Shown: positions 10,557 to 21,873, counted from the first letter of the stretch. The stretch is DNA of 64,000 nt from Agrostemma githago (GCA_958450325.1 OY288244.1:31908424-31972423); one strand, 5' to 3'. Notes: generated from the sequence alone by a model not told the origin. Made by a program: numbers and translations.

Positions 10557-10868
10557 TCTGTCTAAAGTACATGATGTCTTTCATGTATCTCAATTGAGAA
10601 GATATCGGAGCGATCCATCTCATGTACTTCAGTCGGACACAGTCGAGGTGGAACCAAATTTGACTTATGAGGAGCAACCCGTCCAGATTTAAGATAGGAA
10701 GGACAAAACCTTAAGGAATAAGGTTGTACCATTAGTAAAGGTTTTGTGGCGTAGTCAAAGGTTTGAAGAAGCAACATGGGAGACAGAGGCGTCCATGCAA
10801 GCCAAATACCCTCACTTGTTTGATACAGGTACACACTCATTCAAGTTTCGAGGACGAAACTTTTTCTT
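10557..10868 (+). pseudogene. pol: Tekay integrase tail and chromodomain
   Basis: After the frame shift the tail reads NLSKVHDVFHVSQLRRY, then EPNLTYEEQPVQI, a TAA stop near 10690 where Leu is expected (TTA to TAA), then NKVVPLVKVLWRSQRFEEAT and WETEASMQAKYPHLF. This is the chromodomain of Tekay-type elements, thought to steer integration toward particular chromatin. It is followed by FKFRGRN- and the polypurine tract. Confidence 0.85.
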
Positions 10869-10881
10869 AAGGGGGGAGGGT
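10869..10881 (+). other. Polypurine tract of Tekay element
   Basis: AAGGGGGGAGGG lies directly before the TGTAACACCCCG start of the 3' LTR; it primes plus-strand DNA synthesis in LTR elements. Confidence 0.85.
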
Positions 10882-12484
10882 TGTAACACCCCGTGTTTTC
10901 ATAATTTGATAAACACATATAAACTCTTTTAATTCCATCCTCATTATCCATTTATCCATTCATCACTTGTATGATTGGAATTAATGTTCTAGGTTCCCAT
11001 CCTTCACACTTTTATTTATCCTCTCAAACCCTTACGTTCGGATGAACTAATAAACTTAGGCAATATAATTGCTCATTTTACGTCAGGTTAGAGACGTATT
11101 TGGCTCTTGATCAAAACATAAATGTTTTATTTCTTCCTCTTAGCTTTCCAGCGCCACCTAAATCATCTTAATCTGAGTTCTGTAGAGAAAGTTACGCTCG
11201 AAATACGACAGGCTGTCACCGTAATCCGCGAACCGCAATTCCGTCGTCCTCATCTATTTCACTCACACTTCACTTAGTTTTGTGCTACTTGCTTGCAACT
11301 TGCCAACTTGCCAACTTGCCCACTTGCATTTCCTTAGAGCCCAAGGTCTATGAGCATAGGTTTATAGCCATGCATGGCCATATGGCTAAGGCTAAGCATC
11401 TTCATCATCACATGCATTGTGTCCTTAAATTAAGGATGAACTACTCTTCACTTCTCCACCATTCCACCGTGAACCATTATCCCCATTTCTCATAATTTCC
11501 TTTTCCGTATCCTCTTCTCCATCATTTCTAATTACTAGTAAGTGTAGGTTTTATTCATTACTATTCTAATTGTTTATTGTCATCTTGATCTTGATAAATT
11601 TTATTAATCTAAAACTAGGTGAACAAGAAACCTTGGTGGAAGGAAATCACTTGGGTTGATATCACTCATATTCTACTTATTAGTAATACTAATATCTCTC
11701 AAGGTAACTAGGCTTACTCTTTTTCTTGATTTATGAATTTCTAATATTTTTATGAATTTATAATAAGATTGAGGATGCATATGAAATTTAAATTTTTTGA
11801 TAATATATGAACTTCATGGTATAAATTATGTATATTTTTTTGTGATGAATATATGAATATATATTTGGTTTTGTTGCTCATTATTTAATCATGATTCTAA
11901 TTTATTTATCATGCAATAAATATATAAATTATATGAAGGATTAAAATAATTATGTTCTTAATTATATTCCTAGTTTTTTTTTTCTTTTTGTTGATGATGT
12001 TGCATGTAGATTTTTAAGTTTTTAGATTTGATTTTTGGATCATTATTTTATTTTTCCATGTTATCACATTTTTTTATGAATACTCATGCATGCATGCATA
12101 AATATCCACAATATGTAAATAATTATGAAAAAAAAAGTATTTTTTTGTTATAATATGACCTTTTAGTGTGTAATAATATTTTGCATGGTGGTTTTATACG
12201 GTTTTTCTAACGTGTGCCCACTGGGCACACGATAATAAGCCGATTAAGGTAAGAACCACATTAACAATATCATGAGAAAATGAAATATTAAATCATATTT
12301 ACCATACTTACACAACATCAATGTGATTTGTTACCTTAATCAGCTTATTAACGTGTGCCCAGTGGGCACACGTTAGAAAAACCGTTTATATAATTATCTT
12401 TGGACTTAAATGGGTAACTAGCCAATAAAGCCCTCAAGTTATAATAAATATGAGATAAATTCATATGGTATTTTATATAAATAT
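10882..12484 (+). repeat. Tekay 3' LTR, first part (contains a MITE)
   Basis: Starts TGTAACACCCCG at 10882. It contains a conserved-looking block at about 11150-11210 (CCAGCGCCACC...GAGAAAGTTACGCTCG) common in such LTRs, and CTCAAGGTAACTAGG near 11697. It ends where the Tat/Ogre-like fragment begins (AATAT|TGTCGACATG). The missing remainder is at 20883-22375. Removing insertions gives an LTR of about 2.9 kb. Confidence 0.8.
12199..12384. mobile_element. 186-bp MITE with palindromic terminal inverted repeats
   Basis: The ends CGGTTTTTCTAACGTGTGCC and its complement match for about 55 bp with few mismatches, and each arm contains its own palindrome CGTGTGCCCACTGGGCACACG. It is flanked by TTTATA (12193-12198 and 12385-12390). 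No coding capacity. The 6-bp duplication does not settle the superfamily. It lies in the Tekay LTR, so it is younger than that element. Confidence 0.85.
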
Positions 12485-13369
12485 TGTCGACATGACATAG
12501 GTCCACCCCGACGCGGCCACGCGCGGGTTTGGGGAGGCGAATGAATCTCCATATGAGATGGTCAAATTGAAATTTAAATCGAAGTAGGAGTCGCCACCGA
12601 ATTTTGTGGTTATTCGGAACCATTTGAGCCACTCTATGTCGTAGTGGGCCGTATACAAAATACGACCCATTTCCGATGTGAGAATTTATTGGGCTCGTCC
12701 TTTTGCATTACGATACCGATACCGACATTATCGGATACCGTGTATTGAATGACTCTCGTTGCCAATGGATTCGGACATCCGGAAACCATGGTTCTGAGTA
12801 AGGGGTGAGGGTACGTGTTGGGAAGTTTACTAAGAACACCCAACCCCGCCCGCACTTAGCGGCCTTTACTAAGATATCGTTCGTTTTTTATGTACACGCG
12901 TTAGTTCGACGGTTGAATGATATGCAAAGATTATTTTCCCTAGACATGTGAGAGAAAAATAAATGGGTTGCTAAGTCGTTTAATGCATGTTAAACTAATA
13001 ACGTTAAAGTTATTTTAGCATGTGAAGTTCGTTTTAGTCTAATAAAACAAACAACAAAAACGATAACCGATTACAATATACGAACGGCATACCACCCGGA
13101 ATTACAATGCAACCAACGATACAATACAACAATCGCGATAATAAAGGAGCAAACGAGTAAACGAGTTAGAAGATGTAAATATGATATGATGAAAAAATTG
13201 TATTTGGTTTTGGAAATCGATGATTTGGTTAAGTCGTGTAAAAATATGGTGCAATTTATACTCGACTTAAATATTGATACTCGTAATATTCTTTGCTTGA
13301 TTATAGAATCAATATCGAATATTTAGAGTGGATTTTGAAAAAGTTGCTAAAAGATTGTGTAAAGTTTCT

Positions 13370-13500
13370 GAAAAATTGTGACAAAAAAAAATTTGTGACA
13401 AATAAATCGTGGAAAAAAAAATCATGAAAAAAAATCGTGACAAAAAATCGTGAAAAAAAATCGTGAAAAAAAAATTGTGACAAAAAATTGTGAAAGGGAG
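13370..13500. repeat. A-rich minisatellite, unit about AAAAAATCGTGA
   Basis: Eight or more imperfect copies of ATCGTGA/ATTGTGA separated by A runs, lying in the Tat/Ogre-like LTR. Unit length varies from 12 to 16. Confidence 0.75.
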
Positions 13501-13539
13501 AAAAATGGGATTTGAAACACCCTCAACCTACATGCTTGA

Positions 13540-14388
13540 TGATGTGAGTTGATATGAACTTTGAAACAAGAATGTAAAGATGGGTTACTATTCTGAAATG
13601 GAACGTGAATGAGTAACCAAAACAGAAGGAAAGGATAGTTTTTAAGGAAGGATAAACCGTAACCAAGGATAGTATGCTAGGTGAAGTAGACCTATACTTC
13701 AACAAAGCGGGTTGCTAGATTAAACACTCGATTGAAATAGCGAGTTTAGAGCTTGTAACGCGACTCACTCTAGACTTTGTCTTGTAAACTACAAGGACGA
13801 AACAGAAAGCTCAGCTTTACTCAAGTTTTAATATGCAAATTGGATGTTCCTATTCCTTCAAAATGGCCGGCTATATATAGCCTACAAGAGCCCTTAAACC
13901 GGCTGGTTTAGGGTGACAAAAACAAAGTCTAAACCTATTGTGAACTAGGAGCTAATTACAAAGTTGGGAGCTAATAACAAAGTGATGTAAACATGGAGCT
14001 ACAACCAAAGCTAGGGAGTTAAAACCAAAGCTAAACCAAGAGCAACCAGCCGTGGCTCCTTGTGTGAACATGGAGCCAACAACAAAGCTTGAGTGTGCAC
14101 ACCATGTGAACATGGAGCTAAACACGAAGTTAGCAATCAGCCCATTGTCAACCTCATAACTTCAGTATACTTCCCATGCTTGAATGAGTGTGAACCCAAG
14201 TTAATGTCTTCCTATTTCCTTGATTATTTGCTCCTTTATTCAGCTCATACACGAGCTAGCTCACTAATTGAAGACGACCCCTTATTAGTGCTAATGTAGC
14301 TGGACTATGTTCATGTAGGAGCTAGTATTCTTTCATTGAGCTCTTTAGTACTTCCTGACTTGGATTAGTAGCTTCTTGATTCGGATCA
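13540..14388 (-). repeat. 3' LTR of the CRM-like element
   Basis: 849 bp, same length as its partner. On the minus strand it starts TGATCCGAATC and ends CTCACATCA. The main ORF runs about 67 bp into it. Confidence 0.9.
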
Positions 14389-16598
14389 TCTCCTCCCCCT
14401 TGAAAAGGAATTGTCCTCAATTCTGAAATGTTATCTTTATCAAGGTACAGAGAAAGATCTTCTATTAGGAATGTGGCTTGAACTCTATACTCATCCGGCA
14501 ACTTCAACTTGTAAGCTCTGTGGTTATCCTTGTATGGAACTTCTGGTTGTGACTTCAACTTGTTCCTTCCTTGGTTTGGGAACTCCTCCATACTCAAGTT
14601 AGCCAAAGACAAGTCATCCCTTAGGAAGAGCCTCGTACTTCTGTTTTTGTTGTGCTCTCCTTTGTAGGCCTTTCTCGTTATGTATCCTGAATTAGAATGC
14701 CCTGGGGTGCAAAGGAGGTTTCCTTTAAAAGGAAGTTTTACCTGCAAAATAGGCTCATCAAAGGTACCAAAAGAGTTAGTCTTGTGCTTGGTAAGTACTT
14801 CAGCCTCCATGGAGTAGTAGTCCTTCCAATTCTTAATTCCAAGTGTGCCTGCATCTAGGGTGGTTGAATGCGTGTTATTACAAGACAAAGTGTCAACCAT
14901 GTCTTCAACCTTACCCTCTTCAAACCTTAAGATCTCAGGATCTTTCTTAGGCATCAAACAGGATGATATTCCATTAGAGATAACAACACCTTGTCCCCTT
15001 TGCCAATCTTCAAATGGCTTCCTTTCACTACCACTCTTAATCTTAATTGGTTTTTCTTTGGTGGCATCAAACTCCCCTTCTTCTACAGCAAGTACTTCCA
15101 CAATTTTACTAGCAAACATTGAGAGGCTGGGTTTTCCGACTTTATTTGCTAACATGTTACACACGCTTTGAGGTGTCATGGGTTTGAGTATAATTTTCTT
15201 TCCCTTATCACTCAATTCATACTCATTCCTCCTCCCATGGTGAACTACGTCCCTATCAAACTGCCAAGGACGGCCTAATAGTATGTGACAAGCATCCATA
15301 GGTATAACATCACATAGAACCTCATCAACGTAGGAACCCATGGTTAAGCCAACCCTTACTTGTTTAGTGACCCTCACTTTGTTCCCGTTGTTTAACCAAT
15401 GTAACGCATAAGGGTTAGGGTGATTAGTAGTAGTTAGACCTAGTTTGTCTACCATTTCAGTAGAGGCAACGTTGGTACAACTACCTCCATCAATGATTAA
15501 ACTACACCATTTGTCTTTAACTTGACACTTAGTATGGAATAGCTGGTCTCTTTGTTCGGTGTCATGTTGGATGGGGTTAGCATGTAGAGTACGTAGTACT
15601 AGGAGTGTGTCATAAGACGGGGGTTCGTAAGCCTCAAAGTCTTCTTCTTCTTCCTCCCCTCCCTCATTAACATTGAAGACACCTCCTATACGTTGTTCCT
15701 CTTCCCATATTTCATCCCTAATGGTGATTACCTCTCTTAAGCTCACAACTCTTTTGTTAGGACATGCGTTTTTGTAGTGACCAAACCCTTGACAATTGAA
15801 ACAACGTACCTTAGATAGACTAGTTTCAGTGGTTGTTTTGGGGGTAGACTGAGGTGGGGGTGCGGGGTTATTCTTAATCACAAGGGGTTGATTAGTATTA
15901 GTAGGATTGATTCTATTACTATCATCCGTTCGTGACCAAGCATGACTCTTACTAGACTCACCCTCATGTCTTCCCTTCCCTTGTGCCTCAATTTTTAGAC
16001 ACAACCCACACAAGGTATCAAAATCAGAATAAGGACAAAAATCAACCGTATTAGCTATACTACGATTTAACCCACGTAAGAACCTAGCCATTTTTATCTC
16101 TTCATTCTCTTCTACTTCTCCCATTAGAACCAGGTTCTCAAATTCCTCTATGTATTCACTAACACTCATTTTTCCTTGAACAAGGTTAGCAATTTTTTTG
16201 TATAAGGATAACTTGTGCGTAGTTGGAACATACCTCTTACGTAGTTTACGTTTTAAGGACTCCCAAGAAGTGATCTTACCCTTCCCACTTCTGGTGCGTT
16301 GTACCTTAAGCCCTTCATACCAAAGGGAAGCCCCTTTGCTTAACTTTAGGATGGCGTATTTGCACCTTTCTTCGTCCTCTAAATCCTTGAAGTCAAAGAG
16401 CTTTTCCATGCTTCTTTCCCACTCCAAGTAAGCTTCAGGATCAGTACCACCGTTAAACTCAGGAAGTTCAGTTACCTTGATCTTGTCCACCGGTTCTCTC
16501 CTTGGTTGGAAGCGAGAATTCTTGGGCTGGAAGTTCTCCAATGCCTTCTTTAGTTGTTCCAGGAAGGTAGGATCTTCAAATTTCAATACTCCTGCCAT
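14322..16598 (-). CDS. gag-pro: gag-protease polyprotein fused to an integrase C-terminal remnant, 758 aa
   Basis: ATG at 16598 is 25 bp downstream of the primer site. Gag core at residues about 40-205 (LPEFNGGTDPEAYLEWE, LRKRYVP, ARFLRGLNRSIA). Zinc knuckle CFNCQGFGHYKNAC at 266-279. Aspartic protease with IIDGGSCTNVAS (catalytic Asp370, DGG rather than DSG/DTG) and LLGRPW at 440-445. Residues from about 650 resemble the end of a Ty3/gypsy integrase (AYKLKLPDEY, ATFLIEDLS, IPFQGGGDDPN). RT, RNase H and the integrase DDE core are missing. The DGGSC protease style, CCHC context and an ORF reaching into the 3' LTR are traits I know from CRM (centromeric) chromoviruses; no chromodomain is seen. 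An intact frame with young LTRs suggests selection or very recent activity. Confidence 0.85.
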   Translation of the reverse strand: MAGVLKFEDPTFLEQLKKALENFQPKNSRFQPRREPVDKIKVTELPEFNGGTDPEAYLEWERSMEKLFDFKDLEDEERCKYAILKLSKGASLWYEGLKVQRTRSGKGKITSWESLKRKLRKRYVPTTHKLSLYKKIANLVQGKMSVSEYIEEFENLVLMGEVEENEEIKMARFLRGLNRSIANTVDFCPYSDFDTLCGLCLKIEAQGKGRHEGESSKSHAWSRTDDSNRINPTNTNQPLVIKNNPAPPPQSTPKTTTETSLSKVRCFNCQGFGHYKNACPNKRVVSLREVITIRDEIWEEEQRIGGVFNVNEGGEEEEEDFEAYEPPSYDTLLVLRTLHANPIQHDTEQRDQLFHTKCQVKDKWCSLIIDGGSCTNVASTEMVDKLGLTTTNHPNPYALHWLNNGNKVRVTKQVRVGLTMGSYVDEVLCDVIPMDACHILLGRPWQFDRDVVHHGRRNEYELSDKGKKIILKPMTPQSVCNMLANKVGKPSLSMFASKIVEVLAVEEGEFDATKEKPIKIKSGSERKPFEDWQRGQGVVISNGISSCLMPKKDPEILRFEEGKVEDMVDTLSCNNTHSTTLDAGTLGIKNWKDYYSMEAEVLTKHKTNSFGTFDEPILQVKLPFKGNLLCTPGHSNSGYITRKAYKGEHNKNRSTRLFLRDDLSLANLSMEEFPNQGRNKLKSQPEVPYKDNHRAYKLKLPDEYRVQATFLIEDLSLYLDKDNISELRTIPFQGGGDDPNQEATNPSQEVLKSSMKEY
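14389..14401 (-). other. Polypurine tract of the CRM-like element
   Basis: AAGGGGGAGGAGA on the minus strand, immediately before the TGATCCG start of the 3' LTR. It also codes for part of the FQGGGDD segment of the ORF. Confidence 0.8.
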
Positions 16599-16622
16599 TC
16601 TTACGTTTGCTTGATGACCAAA

Positions 16623-16634
16623 GCTCTGATACCA
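16623..16634 (-). other. Primer-binding site (initiator tRNA-Met) of the CRM-like element
   Basis: TGGTATCAGAGC on the minus strand, four bases after the 5' LTR end. Confidence 0.85.
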
Positions 16635-16638
16635 CTAA

Positions 16639-17487
16639 TGATGTGAGTTGATATGAACTTTGAAACAAGAATGTAAAGATGGGTTAGTATTCTGAAATGG
16701 AACGTGAATGAGTAACCAAAACAGAAGGAAAGGATAGTTTTTAAGGAAGGATAAACCGTAACCGAGGATATTATGCTAGGTGAAGTAGACCTATACTTCA
16801 ACAAAGCGGGTTGCTAGATAAAACACTCGATTGAAATAGCGAGTTTAGAGCTTGTAACGCGACTCACTCTAGACTTTGTCTTGTAAACTACAAGGACGAA
16901 ACAGAAAGCTCAGCTTTACTCAAGTTTTAATATGCAAATTGGATGTTCCTATTCCTTCAAAATGGTCGGCTATATATAGCCTACAAGAGCCCTTAAACCG
17001 GCTGGTTTAGGGTGACAAAAACAAAGTCTAAACCTATTGTGAACTAGGAGCTAATTACAAAGTTGGGAGCTAATAACAAAGTGATGTAAACATGGAGCTA
17101 CAGCCAAAGCTAGGGAGTTAAAACCAAAGCTAAACCAATAGCAACCAGCCGTGGCTCCTTGTGTGAACATGGAGCCAACAACAAAGCTTTAGTGTGCACA
17201 CCATGTGAACATGGAGCTAAACACGAAGTTAGCAATCGGCCCATAGTCAACCTCATAACTTCAGTATACTTTCCATGCTTGAATGAGTGTGAACCCAAGT
17301 TAATGTCTTCTTATTTCCTTGATTATTTGCTACTTTATTCAGCTCATACACGAGCTAGCTCACTAATTGAAGACGACCCCTTATTAGTGCTAATGTAGCT
17401 GGACTATGCTCATGTAGGAGCTAGTATTCTTTCATTGAGCTCTTTAGTACTTCCTGACTTGGATTAGTAGCTTCTTGATTCGGATCA
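16639..17487 (-). repeat. 5' LTR of the CRM-like element
   Basis: 849 bp and nearly identical to 13540-14388. It contains a TATATATAG tract near 16970 that could serve as TATA on either strand. Small ORFs on the plus strand inside it are duplicated shadows. Confidence 0.9.
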
Positions 17488-17492
17488 CTTGA

Positions 17493-18372
17493 TTATCTCG
17501 AAAACGGACTCGTAGTGGCGGCCTAGGCGCGGGAGCGTTAAGATGTATATAGGTGAGTTATGGCGTGTATGGTTAGGGAGGGGATTTGGCGAGTTTTGCT
17601 CTCGGGTTTGTATATATTTTGCATAAAATTGCCTAGAATTTCGGATTGGTATTTGTGTATGGTTTGCCTAAAATTGCCTAGAATTTCGGGTTAGTATTTG
17701 GATGTCGGGATGTTATGGATGAATTGTTGTTATCAATTGAATGTGTAAACGGGAGGGTCCTATTTATAGGATGACTAACTTGCAAAGGAAGAAAGAGTCA
17801 CCAGTCGGGTTGAGGTAGGATTCCGTCTAAGGATAGGAATAAGTAATTCGAGTGGAACAAAAATTCCGTTGCTTGATGAGGAAGCAATGTACCTCGGCTG
17901 AAATGGGGCTGCTTGGCCGAGTTATTTGATGCTCGGTCGAATACTTGATTTGGTATTCGGACAGGATTCCTACTTGGGATCGAATTCTATCCTTAAACGG
18001 AACGGATTTGTTTAATATTTTGCGAGGCTGATTTTTTGTAGTATTTGAGTCCAAACCGGACGTGTGAGGTGTCACGGCTGGTCCGTGTGTCTCGGGAAAT
18101 ATCTTTGACCGGGTTTGACTCGGTCGCTAAAAGACGGTTTTGTCCCTGGTGTCGGATTCGACCCAAATTAGTCTTTTTTGACTCGAAACGACCTACTGGG
18201 CCTGGATTTGAGGTTGGTTTGGTAAGATTTGTACTCCTTAATAAGTCTAAACCAAATGTCCATGGTTACGAGCCCATATCCGAGTCCATCAAAGCACGTT
18301 TACGTCCAATCATCATCGGGTGCTTGGCGGGAACTATTATAGACACCTGGCGGTCAAATGTGGGTGTCTACA
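17493..18372 (-). repeat. Right-hand part of the Tat/Ogre-like LTR
   Basis: Continues across the CRM-like insertion from 13534 (CATG-CTTGA-TTATCTCG). It ends at the palindromic terminus GGGTGTCTACA at 18372. The last 65 bp match 24810-24876. Confidence 0.6.
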
Positions 18373-20882
18373 GAGCCCCCACTCTGACTGAGGCTTGGAC
18401 AAGGCAAAAGTCAGAGCAGCTACCAGGTCAATCAAGGATTAAAACCTGGCAGACTTCCGATCGGGTCGTTTATAGTCCATTAGACCTGCGTGAAGGGCTC
18501 GCCAGCCATAAGATAGAAATCATACCTGGGTTGATGCTGATAATGTCGCGGGAGCTTGCCTTGGAAGCTATGGGTATACCTGTTTACAGGTACATCCTGT
18601 CTTAGAATTGCGCGGGAGCTTGCCTTGGAAGCTATGAGTATATCTATCTGTTTACAGATACATCCTGATTCTTCAGTAGAAAATGTCGCCTGAGCTTTCC
18701 ACTGGGGAACTTTTCTTAGAATTTCTCGGGATTCTTGGGTGTACCTGTATGCTGACACAATTTGTATGTAACATTTAGGTGAAACACCGACTCATGCTGG
18801 GGAAGAAATGATTTTTGATTGATTTTTTGGAAAGAAAATGATTTTTTTTTGAAATTAGAATGCTTGGGATGACTTGATTCCTAATCCGATTCTGACACGG
18901 ACTCCTAAAGTCTTTGGTTAGGCCTGTATGCCTAGATGAAGTGTGATAAAAATTCCTATTCCCGTGGTGACTAGGAAAGGGATTTTCTCAAATGGCTAAG
19001 TTTTGCGAAGTTTAAAATGAGAATTTGAAGAGAGAGATATACCGACCGACTCGACTCTGGACGCGACAAGACGAGTTGACAGACACGACTGGACTCTCTA
19101 ACGGTTGGACCGTGACTCGGTAATGGGGATGAGCCACCTAATATTACAAGACTCTTAAGTTGCGCTATTCCGTAGCCTAAGCGAGTGGCAACACGGTCGA
19201 ATCCTCGGAATGGGACTGTTTCCGTACGACAGGGCTTTGTGGTAGCAATGTCGTAGACTGGTGTTCTTTTGGATATTCTTTTGATTTAGGGGTACATTCC
19301 CAAAGTGGGTATTGCTTCGAGTCCCTGACCAATTCTCGTCTTCAACTGAGCCGAGTACTAGGACACACTATAGAAAGGAGGCTAGATCTTTATTCTTTGA
19401 ATTTATCTGGATTTTGTGAGTGGATGGAGAACTTCTGCCTAGGAGAAGCCCCCAGGATGACAAAGCTAGCTGCTGAGAACATGACCGTGTCGTGACCGGA
19501 ATGATGATGCTTTTTCGAATTTGTGTGAATGTGAATGGTTGTGCCTTTGTCGAAAGGCTGCCTACGTATTCATGTGTAGTGAAATTAAACCAAGCCGTAG
19601 TTCAGTGGATTGAAAGATATAATGGTGCCTAGTTTACTAGGGCTTTGTGTGTAACTAGCCATAGCAATGGTGTAGGCTAGGTGCATTCCCAATGATGTCT
19701 TGATCAAAGGGTTAGAATAGCTAGGATGCTGATCCTGTGACTGTGAGCGTTCTCCGGGGTAGCCCCCAGAGGTGGTGTGAACTATTTGGGCATGTTCTAT
19801 GCCGACAGCAAGTTGAATTCCCGTGTTTGGGGATGGTAACTGGCTTAGATGTTTTTAGAAATGTGGTGCTAGGTAGTAAGTGGCTTTGATGTTTTGAAAT
19901 CTGGAGCTCGATTTTGTGGAGCTAAGGCTTCGAGGGTAAGGTATTGTAATGTGGTAGGAAAGGGGGAAGTCGAGTAAAAATGACTCGGACTTCGATCGGG
20001 CAGGTTGATAATGCGGGATCTGGTTTCCATGTCTGGCCCTAAAGGTTAGGGTGTATCCTATGGAGCTCGAATCCTCAAAATTCTGGCATGTCTCTAGCCT
20101 AGGTCTCGAGAAGGTCTTGAAGGTTGTAATGTGGGAAGGCTAGATGTGGTGTTAGCTGACCAGCTTGACTGTCTCTCCCCTATTGGATGGTATGGGTATT
20201 GATAATTTTTGAATTGACCGTTTCACGGTCATGAGTTTTTGAATTCTTTGGGTTGACCTCTTAGCCCCGGTCATGGGATTCTTCATTTGAGTTGACCGTG
20301 TCTGGTCGAGAGATGTTGATAATTCTTTTTTGATCATGGCCAACTTTTTTTTTTGGCCTTTTGCTTTTTTCTCTTGGACTTTTGATTTTTTTGTCCAGCT
20401 TTTTTTTTGTCGGTCAGACTAACACCTAAGGTAGGGACTGGCTAGTCTTATTGGATGGGTGTTTATTGTGGGAAGTGGGCTTGCCTCCCGTCTTGAACCC
20501 AAACTAGAAGACTACCCAGATTTGTCATTGAATTCGATATGCTCCTGCTACGGGTAGTTATGTGGCTTTCTATACCAGACATGGAATAGGTAAAAGGAAA
20601 ACACGGGCTCGGTTTCCTGCAGTCATTATAGATGTGCCTATAATAGTCATGTGCGTGTGCTCACAGTGTATGATGGTGTTCATCATGTTTTCGGAAACAC
20701 ATAAGGAAAGTATGTATGAGAAATAGAAAAGCTGATTTTATTGAATTTTGAAAAAAGAGAACAGAATACAACTGACTTTGACTCTGACTTTGATTTGGAA
20801 ATGAGGATGTAGGGTTCAAACCCCACTGCTAGCATCTTTTTGTACTTCTTTATATTTTCTCTTACATCTTCTTTTAACATTT
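18373..20882 (-). other. Non-coding internal remnant of the Tat/Ogre-like element
   Basis: No ORF here resembles a retrotransposon protein. Two copies of a roughly 62-bp unit (GCGGGAGCTTGCCTTGGAAG...) lie at 18549-18610 and 18612-18673, each with a short hairpin CCTGTTTACAGG or CTGTTTACAG. A T-rich stretch at 20340-20410 and a generic GGTTTGAACCC at about 20814 are the only other landmarks. Confidence 0.45.
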
Positions 20883-21831
20883 AATATCTTGTTTTAAAAT
20901 TTAATTTTATAGTCGCTATTTAATGATTTATTATACTATATGAATAAATTACATGTTATGATGTAAAACATAGACATACTTATTTTAAGAACTAGATCTA
21001 TTATTTTTACAAATATCAATTATTTAATACTTTTCAACTTTTATTATGTATCATAAATAATAATTTGATCATTTATTTAATAAATGAATTTATATTCATG
21101 GGTAAGAGAAATATATAAAAAAAAAATTGTAATTAATTGTTGTGCATGTCATATGATCTAATACTATTTACTTAATCATATAGTTAACATAAAACTTATT
21201 TAGTCCTCATGTTCAAATAATACAACTTCGATAAATGGTTATTTGAAGCGATATTGAATTTTATGGTGAAATTTTATCTTATACTCTAACAATTTTATTA
21301 TACTTTATTTATATTGATGCTATTAAAATGGATTGCTCGGTTATGAGCGTTTGGCATGTTAACATGGGGTTATCCATGATGCCCAGATATTATCTTTTGG
21401 ACCTTGTTCCATTTTATATATGGTATCGCTAGAGTATAAGATATCGGGTATATTTCAGGTTATTGGTCTACTCGAGAAGAGCAATACCAACCTGGGTAGG
21501 TTTCAGGTTATTGGCCTACCTAGTACCCTGGCATGGTTTCAGGTTATTGGCCTGCTAAGGGTTGACCGTTTCTTATGGAATACTCTTATGAGTCTATGGA
21601 TATATCGTTTGGGGGTCAAAGGTCCGCACTTTTACGCCTTAACTAGATATTTTGCCCCTCGAAAGTCTGGCCAGTCTTAGACATGGGTTCACGGTTATGT
21701 GTCCCGCCGTAGGGTTATTTTGGTGTCAGGTTATTGGCATCGAAGTTTAGGGTTTCAGGTTATTGGCCCTAGGCGGTGCTCGTTCTTAGCTCGTGTTATT
21801 CTGTATATTTTGGTTCGAGTTCTGGAAGCAC

Positions 21832-21873
<42 letters not shown>

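Larger units (their letters stand above)
13540..17487 (-). mobile_element. Non-autonomous CRM-like Ty3/gypsy element (gag-protease, no RT or integrase core)
   Basis: Two 849-bp LTRs (13540-14388 and 16639-17487) bound a single long minus-strand ORF. The target duplication CTTGA is perfect (13535-13539 and 17488-17492). The primer site TGGTATCAGAGC is at 16623-16634 (minus) and the polypurine tract AAGGGGGAGGAGA at 14389-14401 (minus). The LTRs differ at roughly 15 positions by eye (under 2%), so insertion is recent. RT, RNase H and most of integrase are absent without breaking the frame, so it would need enzymes from a relative. Confidence 0.85.
12485..20882 (-). mobile_element. Tat/Ogre-like retrotransposon fragment (3' LTR plus internal remnant), itself interrupted
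   Basis: On the minus strand a PPT-like AGTGGGGGCTC (18373-18383) precedes TGTAGACACCC (from 18372), taken as the 3' LTR start. A minus-strand TATA (CCTATAAATAGG) lies near 17760-17770. The LTR runs left, is split by a CRM-like element (13540-17487), and ends ...ATGTCGACA at 12485. AATAT borders both ends (12480-12484 and 20883-20887) and may be the target duplication. GGCGACTCC (tRNA-Arg-type primer motif) occurs near 12594. The internal part 18373-20882 has no recognisable protein. Lineage from LTR style only. Confidence 0.5.

Noticed and set aside
13370..13500. Possible CRISPR-like array
   Set aside because: Irregular units of 12-16 bp without unique spacers; a simple A-rich minisatellite in plant DNA.
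14093..17398. Plus-strand ORFs at 14093 and 17159, nearly the same protein
   Set aside because: They lie in the two LTRs of the CRM-like element, so their similarity is explained by the repeat.
18045..18605. 186-codon plus-strand ORF across 18372
   Set aside because: It crosses the LTR boundary of the Tat/Ogre-like fragment, runs opposite to the inferred element strand, and contains no recognisable domain.
20805..20830. GGTTTGAACCC resembling a tRNA T-loop or B box
   Set aside because: No acceptor stem, D-arm or anticodon arm can be folded around it.
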